From Notospermus geniculatus (Eukaryota > Nemertea > Pilidiophora > Heteronemertea > Lineidae), in the NCBI GenBank assembly GCA_002633025.1, contig NMRB01000251.1:366890-430889 (forward strand): DNA of 64,000 nucleotides, written 5' to 3'. This document shows, piece after piece, positions 47,471-60,049 of the stretch. Position 1 is the stretch's first letter, and every line of letters begins with the position of its first letter. The notes under the pieces are model-generated. The model had not been told where the DNA came from and did not search any database. It saw only the letters and a program-made list of their open reading frames with translations. The translations under genes and the position numbers were made by a program.

Positions 47471-48265
47471 TATTTTCTGGAGGAGATACAATCAGGAATA
47501 ACATTACTAGGGTAGGGGCCTAGGCCCAGTCTCTACCAATAACTACCGTGTATCGATAAGGCTGAAGTCATGAAATCTGAACCAGTTCATTTTTCTTCAG
47601 AAAATAACTATAACTCAGTACCTAGTCTCAGTAACTGGGACTCTGATGCTGCGCTTTTGCTTTTACAAACTGACTTTTACATAGCGCGCATACAGAGTCT
47701 CAGATTGCCCAATACATTCCCTGTGGAGCAATTCCCGCACGGAATTCCGTGCGCCGCTGTTAATTCACAAACCAACACGAAAATCCGCAATATTGTATTC
47801 CTGTGTTGTTGAGCTACCGTCGATACACCATTCCGAGTAAATTCAGTAAAATCCCATCCTTATTTACTTCACAAATCGAGTTTGAAATCCACTTCTCGAA
47901 TCTAAATGTACAGGCCGGTGACACGCCATGATGGGAGTCTCGCGCAATGCAGTTGCGCAGTCATGGCAGTTGACGTTAGTATCGTTCTCATCCAGTGTCA
48001 GCGACTACGCCCAGTCACGTGACCTCGGATCATGTGACAGCTACGTGTTGCAGACTTGTTTACATGAGTTAGTGACATTTCGACGGAGTTTTGTATCAAA
48101 GTTTTTTCCTAATTTGTGCCAATTTTTCAGTCTTTTGGAATACCACTATGAGACATAAGGATACATGAAAGGATTCACGGCATTTGATATTTCTAAATTA
48201 GTCAGGTTTGCGAGTAATTGGGCATTTTATTCAGTACATGCCAATACACTATGCTCCACAGGGCG
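47471..48265. promoter_or_regulatory. Upstream region of snurportin-1
   Basis: GTCACGTGAC at 48014-48023, a perfect palindromic E-box of the USF/TFE (CLEAR-like) type, and a second GATCATGTGAC at about 48028-48038 lie about 550 bases upstream of the start codon. They may belong to the promoter, but the start of transcription is not known. Confidence 0.3.
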
Positions 48266-48355
48266 CATATGGGTAAACCATAACGTCCCAGGCAATAGCC
48301 GTCAATGTCATATCGTAAAAGAAGCTATGCCTGGGCGATATGGTTACCGTAACTA
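48266..48355. repeat. Inverted repeat ending at a single N
   Basis: TATGGGTAAACCATAACGTC and CCAGGCAATAGC at 48268-48300 pair imperfectly with GCTATGCCTGGGCGATATGG and TTACCGTA at 48323-48350. The N at 48356 follows immediately. Confidence 0.6.
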
Positions 48356-48356
48356 N

Positions 48357-50667
48357 GCGGAGTTGATCTATTCTTAGATCACTGAAGTCATTCGATTCTA
48401 AAATTAGAACACAGTGGACTCGATGGACTCACCTCTTACAATAGCCATGGCGCGGTGTCTGAGGCTTTCGCACTCGAAGTCACGACAAGAATTCCACAGC
48501 CAAAACAAATGTGGGCTAAATGGGTTTTATCAGGGGTTCCGGACGAGGCCTAATGCTGTTTTCGGGTTTTCGAGACGGGGAGTCCTTAAATTCAGGCTAG
48601 TGGATAGCCTGGATTTTTGGACGAACAACCATCATCCCTCTGAATAATGGACTAGTCCATGTCAGCACTGCAGGTTGAGATTTTCAAGACAAAATTGACG
48701 GGACAAAGGCATAACTGATCACAATGAAATTTTCACTGATGTCTGAAGAAATATCAAAGCCTTTGATGTACGGTCGAACCAGATTAATTCCACCCCTCGT
48801 AAATTGTTTATCATTGGGGAATCCCCAGACACTCTGCTGTTTTTCGAGGGAATCCCCGATTTTACCATTAAAATGGCATTCAACAGGGTTTCAAAACAAG
48901 GATAATGACGGCGGAGGATAAAATCAGAAAAATCCCAGAAGCAGTATGGACGTAGAGAACATCCAAAACTTTTATTTCCCGAGCGAACTGGTTTACGATC
49001 GCCACTCTGTTTTGAATAAAATAACTTTGATCAGTAAAAATACCCGGAAAATGCACTGCTTAACCATTAGGCTGATGACGTCATCGCTCGTGGAAGAAAA
49101 CTTCTTGTAATGTTTGTCAATTCCAACGACTTAACTGTAATAAAGTCCGATGAAACTTGGATTATAAGATACCGCAAAGAAAGACAAGTCGATTGATGTA
49201 TGTTTCATCAAAATCGGGCCAGGCGTTGCGGAGCTATCGTTGATAAACCTCGCGCCAATCGGAACTGGAATGGAGAGTAGACTCATTCTCCTGAACGGGA
49301 GAAATAGAAAATTCACCACAATCGGAGAATTCTCCCAATTGGGAGAAATTTTTCCAGTCCCGTGTCACGTGACCGCTAATTTGCAGACGCTCTCCGTCAT
49401 GACAGTTTATCATAGAAGAAATCCAGGCGTAGAATCGACAGTAATCATCATGAAAACCATGCCATCCTTAGGGTCAGACCACAAATTACACCAGAAACAA
49501 TAGTCTTTGGTGCCAGAAAGTGAAAATTGCCGACCAAAAACCAAATTTTGTGGAAAATCTTTAAAATTGACCGGGAATTTTCGAAATTTTGAAAAGATGT
49601 TAAATTTGACCGATGTTTTCCACGATGTGCGCTGGCTGTGCCTCCGTTTCCCATGATTCTGGATCTGCCCCTGAGTAATGAGCAGGCCCGGATCCAGGGG
49701 CGTACGCCCCCCCCCCCCTATTTTTGGCAGAGCAATGATTTTTTTAGCAAGAAAAAAATTAATCAGATATAAAATTGGAGTATTTTGCTCTCAGATGCCA
49801 GGAAAATGCATCTAACGCATTAGAAATTGTCAAATTTTTCTGGCGAAGAGCCCCCAGCCCCCCCATTTTGGGCTTCATGCTTTCGGTGCTTGTCGCCTCC
49901 GTGGAGCTATCCCCCCTTCTGTCAAGATCCTGGATCCTGCCCTGGCGAGGGTGCAACTGCAGCCCTCCGCTACACTCCAGAATCCTTCCCTTCTGCATGA
50001 AGGCATCACTGACACTGAATGTACATGTACAAAGTTGTACATTTCAGCCAGGAGTCAGAGCAGACACTTGCAGGTTGATCTAAGCAGCCCAGGGATGAGC
50101 ACCCGGTAAGGTTTCCCTGCTTAGTCATCGTGTACACATGTGTGTTGATGAGGATCAGGTGCTGATGATCTGACTATCAGCCTTGTATTCCATTACAAAG
50201 TTATTTACTCACTAAATCTTCGATGATTATCTCCAGATTGATTGATCAATATTGTCTTTATATCAAGGATAGTCCTCTGCCTCTCACCTGCATCTGTGAT
50301 CATGCTGGTCTTTATGACAAACAATCATAATCATCCTCTATTCACAATCTACCCCTGGGATTTGCTGACACTCTCTTGGAATATTTGGGCTTGGCAGCCA
50401 AAACAAGCTCCAGACTGGTCTTGTGTCGGGAGCTATACATGTATAGTAGTGAGTTTGTACCAGGTACTTTGGAACTACAATGTAGTATAAGCATGTACAT
50501 TGTAAATGTCATTGTGAGCTACATGTATCTCTCTGGCTCAAACAGCTTCTTCAGACAGAGGCTGATCCCTAGCTGAATTTCATCTCCTTTCAGTTGTGCA
50601 TGCTCCAGGCAGAGAACGGATTACATTTCAAGCCTTGGATTTTACCATTTTACAATTTGTTGTTCAA
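48357..50667. other. Intergenic, no supported feature
   Basis: A C tract lies at about 49708-49719. Short frames show no recognisable domain. GTCACGTGAC recurs at about 49364. Confidence 0.4.
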
Positions 50668-52270
50668 ATATCACGGTGTACAATCAACATTGCCGTACAG
50701 ATGCGGGAGAAAGTTCCGATCACATGCGCTTGGCAAAGCTGACACGCCAAATTACTATAAATACCATTGCTAAGGGAAAAATGACAGCCCTAGGTGAATG
50801 AATACACTATAAAAGGCTAGCTGCTGCAATATCTCCCAGAAATTCGCAGGAGAACACATTGAAAATCGGCAATTTTAAAATCAACTGTACGGCTGCGGGA
50901 GAATTAGACTGTACGGTGCGGGAGCGCTTGCTCAGAAAAAATTATTCGAATTGATTTAGACATTTTGGATGTCTGTGGACATAAAAATCTTGAGAATGGC
51001 CTCCAGCGATGTTAACCGGTATCAGGGCCGCGTATAACGACCCCCAGGTGGTCCAAAGTTCATTGCAGAGCCAACTTCAGTGCCGTAGGAGTCGGGGGCT
51101 GGGGTGTGGGGGCTTTTTAGCCTACAGAATCAATAAAATTTGTTAGGCCTTATTTGACCGTGACTTTTTGCTTTTTATGGGTTCAGGCCCCCCGATTGGC
51201 TAAAAATACAAACGAACTGTTTATTTGCAGAGCTAGTGCTGCTGGTGTGTTGTGCAGTGCGAATCACTTTCTTCATACCCGCCGAAGCATGTCTCGATGT
51301 AACGCCGTCGCTGCCAGCTGTCTCGGTAGCTCAATCGGCTAGAGCGTTTGGCTTATAAACCGCAGGTTCCCGGTTCGACTCTCGGCTGGGGCGATTTTTT
51401 TCGCCGCTTTTCCTGTCTTTTTTCTTTTCCTGTCTTTTTTTGGCCTGTTTTCGTTTACTGAAAGTACTCGGAAGCCACCGAACGGCCCAGGGAAAAAAAT
51501 AGCGGACGGGACGTAGTCCTTGTTAGACAATTTTAGTGGGCAATTTTCAGGATGTTTGTCATGTAAGAAAATTAGGAAATTCGAATGAATAATCTACTTG
51601 GCAAACATGATTGCTTTCCATCGTGCTGTACATAGCACATGACATGCACATACCATAATACATGGGGGGTGGGGGGGGGGGCGTGACATGCTTAACAAAC
51701 GAAGGACTATTTTCAGCATTCGATGGCAAGAAACCTGGCCGCAGAAAAAAAATTGCCGGCGAACATGACGTGGAGGGGGAGGCTGCGAAACAAAGTGATT
51801 TTCAGATGGCCCTGGTGATCATGAGGAGCATGATTTTATCAAGTTCGTTGCGTGCCCAGCTCACGCCCTTCGTCAAGCTTGCACCGTCATACCTGAGTAT
51901 GACAGATTAGGTCCAATTATGGCCCTAATTATTGCCGGAGCCCATTCTCAAGAGATTTATGTCCTGAGACATCCAAAAAGCAAAAATCAATTCGAATTAT
52001 TTCTGAGCAAGCGCTCCCGCACCGTACAGTCAAAAATCTCCCGCAGCCGTACAGTTGATTTTAAAATTGCCGATTTTCGATGTGTTCTCCTGCGAATTTC
52101 TGGGAGATATTGCAGCAGCGAGCCTTTTATAGTGTATTCATTCGCCTAGGGCTGTCATTTTTCCCTTAGCAATGGTATATATAGTAATTTGGCGTGTCAG
52201 CTTTGCCAGGCGTATGTGACCGGAACTTTCTCCCGCAGCTGTACGGCAATGTTGATTGTACACCGTGAAT
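50668..52270. mobile_element. Long inverted repeat (about 330-bp arms) with 0.9-kb spacer
   Basis: The left arm 50668-51004 starts ATATCACGGTGTACAATCAA and runs through CGCCAAATTACTATA, ATGACAGCCCTAGG, TCTCCCAGAAATTCGCAGGA, ATTTTAAAATCAACTGTACG and GGGAGCGCTTGCTCAG. The right arm 51935-52270 is its reverse complement with substitutions and small indels, ending TTGTACACCGTGAATATT. Either this is a fold-back DNA element or two inverted copies of one repeat. No transposase frame is visible in the spacer. Confidence 0.85.
51320..51392 (+). tRNA. tRNA-Ile(TAT)-like pseudogene
   Basis: The 73 bases fit the tRNA layout exactly: acceptor GTCTCGG/CTGGGGC (all seven pairs if G-T is allowed), D arm GCTC-AATCGGCTA-GAGC, anticodon loop CTTATAA (anticodon TAT at 51354-51356), five-base variable loop, and T arm CCCGG-TTCGACT-CTCGG with one mismatch. 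The anticodon stem (TTTGG/ACCGC) has three mismatches, so function is doubtful. A T run (GATTTTTTT) follows as an RNA polymerase III terminator. It sits in the spacer of the long inverted repeat. Confidence 0.55.
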
Positions 52271-53961
52271 ATTATGCCCTTGAAATATGAATAAGAGGAA
52301 ACAACTGCAAGGACATCAATGCCCAACGGGTGATGAATGAATCACATCATTATCAACACATCATCTTTTGTCATTTGTACATGTAGTCTCCAATTTCATA
52401 TCATGTGGATGAAACAAAAGAGAGCATTGCCAATGAGCTGTTCAAATTACCGGTATATTGGCAATGAATACACATCAAGCTTGAAATCTTCACTGCTATA
52501 GACATGGATGTAAAACCTGAAGACACAAACTTTTTAAAAAGCATGACTAAAGCTGTGAGTTGATGATGTAAATTGCATCCTCCATACATCACTGGCTCCG
52601 TTGTCAGCATCATCCTGGCTACAGGCAAAAGTTGAGTCAGTGCCAGCCTCATCAACATGTTGACATCACCACAGATGAGGTGGCAACATGAACTAATCAA
52701 TTCTGTTTGCCTGCGTCGATCAGGTCTATTGACTGCACTGCTATTGGTTCCACCAGTTCTGATGTGGTTTTCCATGTTATTATGTAGGAACCTTGAAAAT
52801 CAATAGATGTAAGCCTGTTGACTGCTGTAGTAGCATGTTCCCTTCCCTTGTGGTCTTCAAGAAGTCTGGAGAGTCACTTGCTTTTGTTCACTTTATTCAG
52901 TGTATCAAGACCACGATTATTAGTTTTCACAGTGCTGATTACAATGAACTGGACAGATGGCTCAGTGAATATCAAATGATCGCCAATATTGAATTTCTGC
53001 CTGTGAAAACGACAGCTGTCCTTTACCCACTAATCCAGAAATGGAGACTTATTTCATTGTACCGGTATTCAAAAATATCTTCCTTCCTTTGAAAATACAC
53101 CTTTGCTTTGCCTCGCGACTAGAATTCCCCTTCCTTTTACACCTCAAGTGATGATAAATTCAAGTGCACGTTTTAAAAATGATCGTTAAAAAATGCAAAC
53201 TGACAGACCTGTCATAGTACACGGAAATTCCCACATCACGATCATTCTGGTAATGAAAGGGTCCTACGGTTGCCATGGTAATCGGAGATTGAAACATGTC
53301 GGATTCGGACTGAACATTGTATGTATCGACAAGGAGCTGGTGAAGAAACGGTGTGGATTATGTGTTTTTGTTCTTTGGATAATTGCCCGTGAGGATCAGT
53401 CGATATCTCGTGGGTTCTTTTGTCGACCGAGGAGTCGATAATACACACACGGCCTTTGTGTTTGGATGTGGAATGTCTATCTGCTATGTGATTATGGCGG
53501 TTTGTACAGTACATTTCTATGGGTATTGGAAACATGGACTGTCTAATGCTGTGGAAAGCTAGGCAATTGCCCTTTGCGTTTGCACAATGTAGATTTGGCA
53601 GGCCAACTTTGTATGCACATACATTGTACACCATCAAAAAAATGAAAATACGAGTAGACCTAGGACATGTTGGACGTAGTGGATGATTTTATTAAAATAG
53701 TGTGTAGGGGTTCTCCTCATACACATTGTGTAGACCTATTTTGGCGATTGTTTTGTCTGAGACACTTTCCTGCAGGAAAGATTATGCTGTTGTTGTGTGC
53801 TGTCTTTTCACTTTACCATTGAGTTTGTCGAGGCCTGATTGTGCTGATCAAAGCATTATACAGTATTATTATCCTTTCATGGTGAAAAAAGCCTTGCTCA
53901 ATCCAAATACAAGAATGACATACTTCATTAGACATGATAAATGTGTTGGCTGGGTTTATTT
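52271..53961. other. Intergenic, no supported feature
   Basis: Frames up to about 130 codons lack recognisable features. Confidence 0.4.
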
Positions 53962-54018
53962 GCACAGCAGCTGTGTCTGCAAGGCAGGTTACAGCGCTTG
54001 GAGGCACAGCTGCTGTGC
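53962..54018. repeat. Perfect 14-bp inverted repeat GCACAGCAGCTGTG
   Basis: GCACAGCAGCTGTG (53962-53975) and CACAGCTGCTGTGC (54005-54018), each containing the E-box CAGCTG, with a 29-base loop. Confidence 0.75.
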
Positions 54019-54171
54019 GTCCAGTACGAACGGATTTTCTTATGTGCACAGCAGACTCTGCCTACTGTATAATAACAGACTCCGCCTACTTTAGCTGTAG
54101 AAATAAGGACGGGAATTGTCTTGGATAAAAATCTGTGATTCTAAACAGCATGGTGGTGCTTCATTGCTCGC

Positions 54172-54230
54172 GGGGGGCGGGGGGGGGGGGNNNNNNNNNN
54201 NNNNNNNNNNNNNNNNNNNNNNNNNNNNNN
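54172..54230. other. G tract followed by a 40-N assembly gap
   Basis: A G-rich run leads into Ns at 54191-54230. The sequence resumes with unrelated DNA. The size of the gap is a placeholder. Confidence 0.95.
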
Positions 54231-54489
54231 GACGCAAGGAAACCAACCGCCGCGTAGCGGCAAATCAGCGAAGCTTGCTAATTACCTATTCGTTTCACAG
54301 TCTATCATTTTGGCCTTGGAGGCGGATTTTCGCCTGAAACTTTGTCACCTAATACTGAATTCGCAGGAGTAAGACAGGCGTTTAAACCGTACAGGATCGG
54401 TGTGTATCAGAATTCTGAAGGGAACCAATGTGAAAATTTGTCCAAAACGGGTTCGAGTGATGAGTTAGAAGCGTTTTTTGTTAACCGGC

Positions 54490-54660
54490 GATGAACATGT
54501 GACGTCATCAACTGGGGTATCAATTATTTTGAGCGACGAAACTGCGTGAAAACGAATTTAGCCCATATCGCTCGCTGGATCTGTGACGTCACCACTGGTG
54601 TCATGTGTAATCGCTGTTCGAAAACGAATATAGGCCATTTTGCTATCGTGCTTGTGAAGT
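54490..54660 (+). repeat. Imperfect tandem repeat with CRE palindromes
   Basis: Two units about 84 bases apart share TGTGACGTCA, ACTGG-GT-TCA and AAAACGAAT-TAG-CCAT. TGACGTCA, the cAMP-response-element palindrome, is at 54500-54507 and 54584-54591. Confidence 0.55.
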
Positions 54661-55100
54661 GAAACATGTGAAATTAAATGCTGGCCAGCGAGCCTCATGG
54701 ATGTCATGAGCCTTGGCAAAATAAACAGCTATGAAAATATCTGTGGCATACCGGCAGCCTACGCCGATCGCCGATGAAAGACAACTAGACCCATAGGCCC
54801 ATAGGCAGCTGACTTTTGATGGCCTCCTGTGTGTTTCGTGTGTGGGTCCAGTACCGTAGCAGGAGGTTTAGGCACCGTTGTTGACATCGGCTCGGGATGG
54901 CTGATAGTGATAGTGAGAGGCCAGCATGGTTAGGCCAGACCTGCATGTGTCCATGCATGGTCCGTGCATTTTTATGCGGTCTCTGGTGACTGACATGACT
55001 GGTGGTGGTGTGCATACTGTGCACTGATGACTCGCCATGTGTTTCGAGTGTTTCTCGCACACAATCTTAAATGCATAATATCATAGATCATAGTACATGT

Positions 55101-55150
55101 TTTCGCTGCTTTAAGAGAGAACGTAGCTTTTCTCTCTTAAAGCAGCGAAA
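55101..55150. repeat. Perfect 20-bp stem hairpin
   Basis: TTTCGCTGCTTTAAGAGAGA and TCTCTCTTAAAGCAGCGAAA flank a 10-base loop ACGTAGCTTT. It lies about 235 bases upstream of the CLIP-like start codon. Confidence 0.9.
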
Positions 55151-55385
55151 GCATACTTTATCAACAACATCGCCCATAAATCATGATAAAACCCTCCTAC
55201 CGGTTCAATCTTCTGGGTTAGTAGTATACATGTATACTAGTCTGTCTGACATCTTTTTTCGACTGACAGGCTGTGCTCTGTGACATCGTGGTATATCCTC
55301 TACAATTATCCGAGCTTTCGTTGTGTAATTTCAGGTTCCATTGTTTGACATATGACTGAGTAAACAGTGATTAAAGGTCGACAAG

Positions 55386-57566
55386 ATGAGCAAATTATCG
55401 GGTCTGAAACCCCCATCCAAGATTGGGAAACTGAGTGGGATACCCAAGAATATTCCCAGCACAGCGTCCTCGAGCAAGTCAACAAGTAAGTGAACATGGA
55501 TTGTAGATTGTTCCCGATCTCACCCTCACCAGTAGATCCACCTCCGGACCAGAATCACATCATCCAAAAATAGGGCTTTTCGTCGGGTACTTTTTGGGCA
55601 GTCATGAGATTGGGTCATGCTTTTACTTGAACTTTGCAATACAAATGCACTAGGCAGTGCTGTACAAACCTGAAGTAAAAGCATTTGCTAGTCTTTATTC
55701 ATTTTACTCATTAGGTGACAGATGCCACCGATAGTGGTGTCGGTCCTCCTGCTGGTGATATCGTGAACCAATCTACACGGATGCAAGGTTTTAGCATCGA
55801 GGAGGTGATATCACCTTTTTCTCTGGCCAGTTTGCATGAACAGGTCATCAACTGCTCACCTGAAGGATGTTTTTACCTGTTTTACCTGTCGGATCCCTGT
55901 CAAGACAAGCATGTGTTCATTTCCTATCCCACTTAGGCAGAAAAAACAAAAGGGAGATGATGAGCAGGCTGTAAATGACTTCAGTCTGATGAGCCATAAT
56001 TGCGAGGCTCGCATCAAGGCGTGGTCTCGGCTCCACAAAACATCCCACATCGGAAAAGTCTGTCTTTAATCCAAGTGGCTCAGTCCTTCCTCTCAAATCT
56101 GTGGGTGATTTTCTCTCGGAACTTTATTTACCCAATTATAGACTGTTGGCTCCGAGCTAGGCAGTCAAAAGTCAAAACATGCGTGAATATCACAGCCGGT
56201 CATATTATTCCTGTGCTTATGAAGGTAGGTTCCCTTCGTTTTGCATGCATGGCTGTGCATTTTAAATTTTGGTCAAATTCATTTTGAACTTTCATCATTT
56301 TCTCGATTCATTTCTTTTCAATTTGGCTGTATGTATTTTATCCCTGGCATGATTGCATTGCTTGATTCTAGAGTACAAAGTTTGAAGGGACGGTGACAAA
56401 AGTATAAAACCTATTCTGGGTTTGTCCACATGCATGTATGGTTTTCACAGCCTGTGTGACGTCAGACACCCTGACATGCCTGAAGAAACTGTACTTCTGT
56501 CATGTGTGTGGATTGGGGGAGGGGGAGAAGTAACAATGTGTATGTCGACAACTATTTGAACCACATTCCCACCGAAACCCTCAGAACTAACTGCATTGTG
56601 TGCATTTTGTTTACTTTTGCTTTCTTTGCTCGCATGTGTAGTCGGAGCCAGAGGCCTTGCGACGACCGATGGTAGGGTGGAGAGTACCCCAGCACGGAGA
56701 GGTGAGTGGAATCATGCATGCTTTCATTGTTCAGTCATGCCATTGCCCTGCTTGATACTTGATCCATTCAACTCAAAGATGCTGTTCCAACGCATCACCC
56801 ACATCCGGTATCGGTCCAATTTCCCCTTCTTTCCCTGAGGGTCTGCAAAGCCTGTATACATCAAATGTGAAAAGAAGACCCCATAATGCTGTGAATATGT
56901 AGCAAACCATTGTCTCAAGTGTCAAGGGCAGGGTGGAGGCTGCTTTATGGCTTCAATACTAACTTTTAGGATGCTTGTCTTACGGTAAGGGCTATAAGGG
57001 TGTTTAAGACTTAGACGCGTGTAACTTCACTAAATGCACACACTTCCACCATGCATTTGACAAAGTTACACGCGTAAGTCTTTAACACCCTTTATGAATA
57101 TGGCCCTAAATCTTAATATTTCTCGTAATGTAGTCTAATCCCTGTGTCTCATGGCAAGTTCATGTAGAAAAGGTAACCAGTACATCTTGCGAAGCCTCAT
57201 CCTATAGGGCTCGTCATCTTGACGGTCAAATTACGTCGTCGACCCATGTGATCACTTTGTCATCGGCGCAAGTGGATTGTGTGTGACGTCAACCATGACA
57301 TGGTCAACACGTGGCACACTTTGTCCTCGACGTCAGCCTGGTGGACCGCCGGTTAAAGGTGATGTCATAGTGAGCCACTGCACAAGCTCTATACAGTGTA
57401 CATATCACATGACAAGCGTAGCACAAGATTCTTTGAGAAAACGAAAGATGATAAATTATGTATAAATGTATTCATCTAATATTTCCACTCGATCATCTAA
57501 TCATCTCGCCTTGTTCAGACTCCTCTCCGCTTGTTCAGTCTCATTATTCGCATGTTGTTGACCCAG
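55386..57566 (+). CDS. CLIP-170-like gene, 5' coding exons (partial)
   Basis: The first coding exon is 55386-55485 (100 bases), encoding MSKLSGLKPPSKIGKLSGIP through ASSSKST, ending at AACAA|GTAAGT. The start resembles CLIP-family N-termini, where a short Ser/Lys/Pro-rich leader with SGLKPP precedes the CAP-Gly domain; CLIP proteins track microtubule plus ends. Two further candidate exons keep the same phase and are multiples of three: 56642-56701 (60 bases, IGARGLATTDGRVESTPARR) and 57519-57566 (48 bases, DSSPLVQSHYSHVVDP). Being phase-neutral, they could be optional cassettes. An acceptor TTTCAG at about 55327-55332 suggests a spliced 5'UTR. No CAP-Gly sequence occurs before 64000, so the gene would continue beyond the window. 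The first exon is better supported than the two cassettes. Confidence 0.55.
55590..55740 (-). repeat. Dispersed repeat shared with 29440-29580
   Basis: On minus it reads ATGAATAAAGACTAGCAAAT then GCTTTTACTTCAGGTTTGTA, parallel to the copy at 29466. It lies in the first intron of the CLIP-like gene. Confidence 0.5.
56988..57107. mobile_element. Hairpin MITE in CLIP-like intron 2
   Basis: Left AAGGGTGTTTAAGACTTAGA and CGCGTGTAACTT pair with right AAGTTACACGCGTAAGTCTT and TAACACCCTT; outer AGGGCTAT/ATGGCCCT ends also pair. It is 120 bp. Confidence 0.85.
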
Positions 57567-59052
57567 GTAACTTTTTGTCTCTCCAACCCATCACATGCCT
57601 GGTTAATCGACATTGGCATCTCTCCACCAGATATCTGCTCGCACAGTTCTGAACGGAGCCAGTCGGGATTGGGATCACTTTGCTGGTTTTGTTTTGAGGA
57701 TACCATTCATTCATTTGCCTCAACATTTTTGCCTTGGCTACCTGGTTAGGTAGCCTTGGTTGTGCTGACTACACATGCCTTTCAGTCCCAGGAATCACCT
57801 ATCAACTGTGAAATGCATCTTTTCTTTGTTTGCGGCTTGTAGCATGGTAAGTGAAATCATCTCTCTGGGAGTTTCTTCGACGATGAAATGCTGATTTAGC
57901 AGCATTTTCCATCGATTTTGCAGCATTTTCATCTTGGTCTGCATGTCAAGTTATGTGTCCTAGAGCCAGGGCTGCTGGCGCCAGTTCAGGCCTAGTACCG
58001 GGTACTTGTGGGACAGTTGACAGTCTCCTGAACTTTCTCCGACTCTCTCAAAGTTTGTCTGATGCTTCTAAAAAGATCAGTATAGGATTTGGGGTGTTCC
58101 ATATCCTCCAGGAATGCAAAGGCCTATTCGTGAGCCCTTACGAGTCTTGCAATGCAGCTTTGTTGCAGAGAATGCATGTTGATGTCTGTTTTTCCTGTCT
58201 GTCGAGTGTGAACCAAGTTCATCATCCTGGTCATCTTCAGCTTCTGTTTAGGCGAGGTACACTTCGGTTGCACGTCATGTAGCAATGTGACAGCGACCAC
58301 CGCTGAGTTGGTTCACATTTTCCAGTCGTCTGACATCACTTGATGACGGCAGCTGATGGCGAAGCGAGGTCGGTCAATCGGAATAATGCTTGTCCAGAAA
58401 ATGGTAGAGGTCATTGTCCTTTAACCAAATCTGTGGATCATTGAGCGATAGTCGGTCTCGCGTCATTATTACTCATCCTTCCCAACCTCCCCCGAGCTTA
58501 GTGATTACTCTACGGGCCTTGCTTCACTCGTTTCTATGACAACCGCTGTCTGTTTCAAGATGTGTCTGGTGAATATTCCTACCCAACTGTTGAACCATTG
58601 AGATAATCCACTTCCACTATCATTCCAGTCGACAAAAAGTGTCTAATTACTCGCTGAATTCTCGATCAGGATTTGATCATGTGAGTCATGGTGGAGCGTG
58701 TCACATCAGTTGTCTGGTATCGGCGAAGGATTCCATCGGCGCCAATGATTTATGAAGATACGGTTATAAATCTGCGTTGTGGTGGTTTTTCCAGTTTCAC
58801 TGATTACCAGAGAGATTTGAGCTTTTGGCATTGAGATGCCGCTAACGAGATTTGAGGGTTTCTGCCGACACTTCGGGGTCCAGGATCTGGCGATGAGTCA
58901 TGTGAGATGTCATTGATGGATGAAGAAAGATTGTAAAAAAAAACTCAGCATGTTGCCTCACATGTTGCATTCAGCATCAGCATGCAGTGAATAGCATCCA
59001 TGATGAGGGTACATGTAGGCCTAAACCAACAACAGGCCCATTGCACTTCTTT
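57567..59052. other. CLIP-like intron, no further feature
   Basis: Several acceptor-like CAGs (57785, 58216, 58310) lead into in-frame stops in the required phase, so none was accepted as an exon. The 109-codon frame at 57953 is unremarkable. Confidence 0.35.
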
Positions 59053-59198
59053 GGCCGTATGCACCAAACGAAGATTATCTTGAACTCAGGTTGAGCCACA
59101 ACTTTTCAATTGTTCATGTTTGCCAGGGCATGATGTGACAATTGAAAAGTTGTGGCTCAACCGGAGTTCAAGAGAATCTTCGTTTGGTGCATATGGCC
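59053..59198. mobile_element. Hairpin MITE, GGCCNTATGCACCAAACG ends
   Basis: Left GGCCGTATGCACCAAACGAA and TTGAGCCACAACTTTTCAAT pair with right ATTGAAAAGTTGTGGCTCAA and TTCGTTTGGTGCATATGGCC. Arms are about 60 bp with a 26-base loop. Confidence 0.9.
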
Positions 59199-60049
59199 CC
59201 TTGTTTCATTGTTTCTCCATTAGTTTGATGCTAGCCGTAATTTCGATGCTGTAGGAAATTGCACGCAGTTGTCTGCTTATTGAATTGTTAAGCATTCTGC
59301 AAGCTCGGTAATATTCATGAAGTATTCAGATCTGTTTGGAACCATCATCGCTATCCTACACATCTACGAGAATGGTTGAATATTCAAAATACTTCCAATT
59401 ACTCCATATCATAAGTGTAAAATTGCGATAAACTGCCACAATAGTGGTCGTTGCACTGCAAATTTCCTGTTTTTTTTCGCAAACCACTTGATGCTGGTAC
59501 TTGAAAGTCGAAGCTGCTCTGTCAAGTGCGGCCTGTTCCCATAATGCCATACTTCGCACTTCGTACAGTCATGTGTGTTGTATAGGCATGATAGGTGCTG
59601 TATGGTAAAGTGTTTATCCTGGACTACTGCTGGTGCGTACTAGGCCTACCTGGATGTGGCTTCCAAGAACTTCTTCGTTTTCTCATGTTTACGTAAATTA
59701 TATTCGATGTGGAGTTGCACCCTCACCAAATAGCTTGGATATGCGTCATTGATGTTGGATGGTAGCTGAGCATCAAAGGGTGTATCACCTCCCAGAAACT
59801 CCTCACTCTCAGCCTACGTTGTAATATCAACAGTGCTTTTGATTCACGGTATGTATCCTCTGGTTTGATTCAGTCGTGCCGATGTGCATGACTCTTTAAC
59901 ATGTTTAAAGGGGTAGTCTTATCGGAGGATTTTGGACTAATGGCTCTCTGCTGTCTGGTTGGTATAATCCTAGAGCAGAATGAGGATACGAGTGTGCATG
60001 GTGTGGGATCACCTGATTTCTTTTGGTTGTCTTGACATATGATGGAACC
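59199..60049. other. CLIP-like intron, no further feature
   Basis: No exon with correct phase and splice signals was found. Confidence 0.35.

Noticed and set aside
55715-55936. Candidate second exon of the CLIP-like gene after CATTAG
   Set aside because: The phase required by exon 1 meets a stop (CACCGATAG) within seven codons.
57953-58282. 109-codon frame in the CLIP-like intron
   Set aside because: No matching acceptor/donor pair in the needed phase and no recognisable motif.
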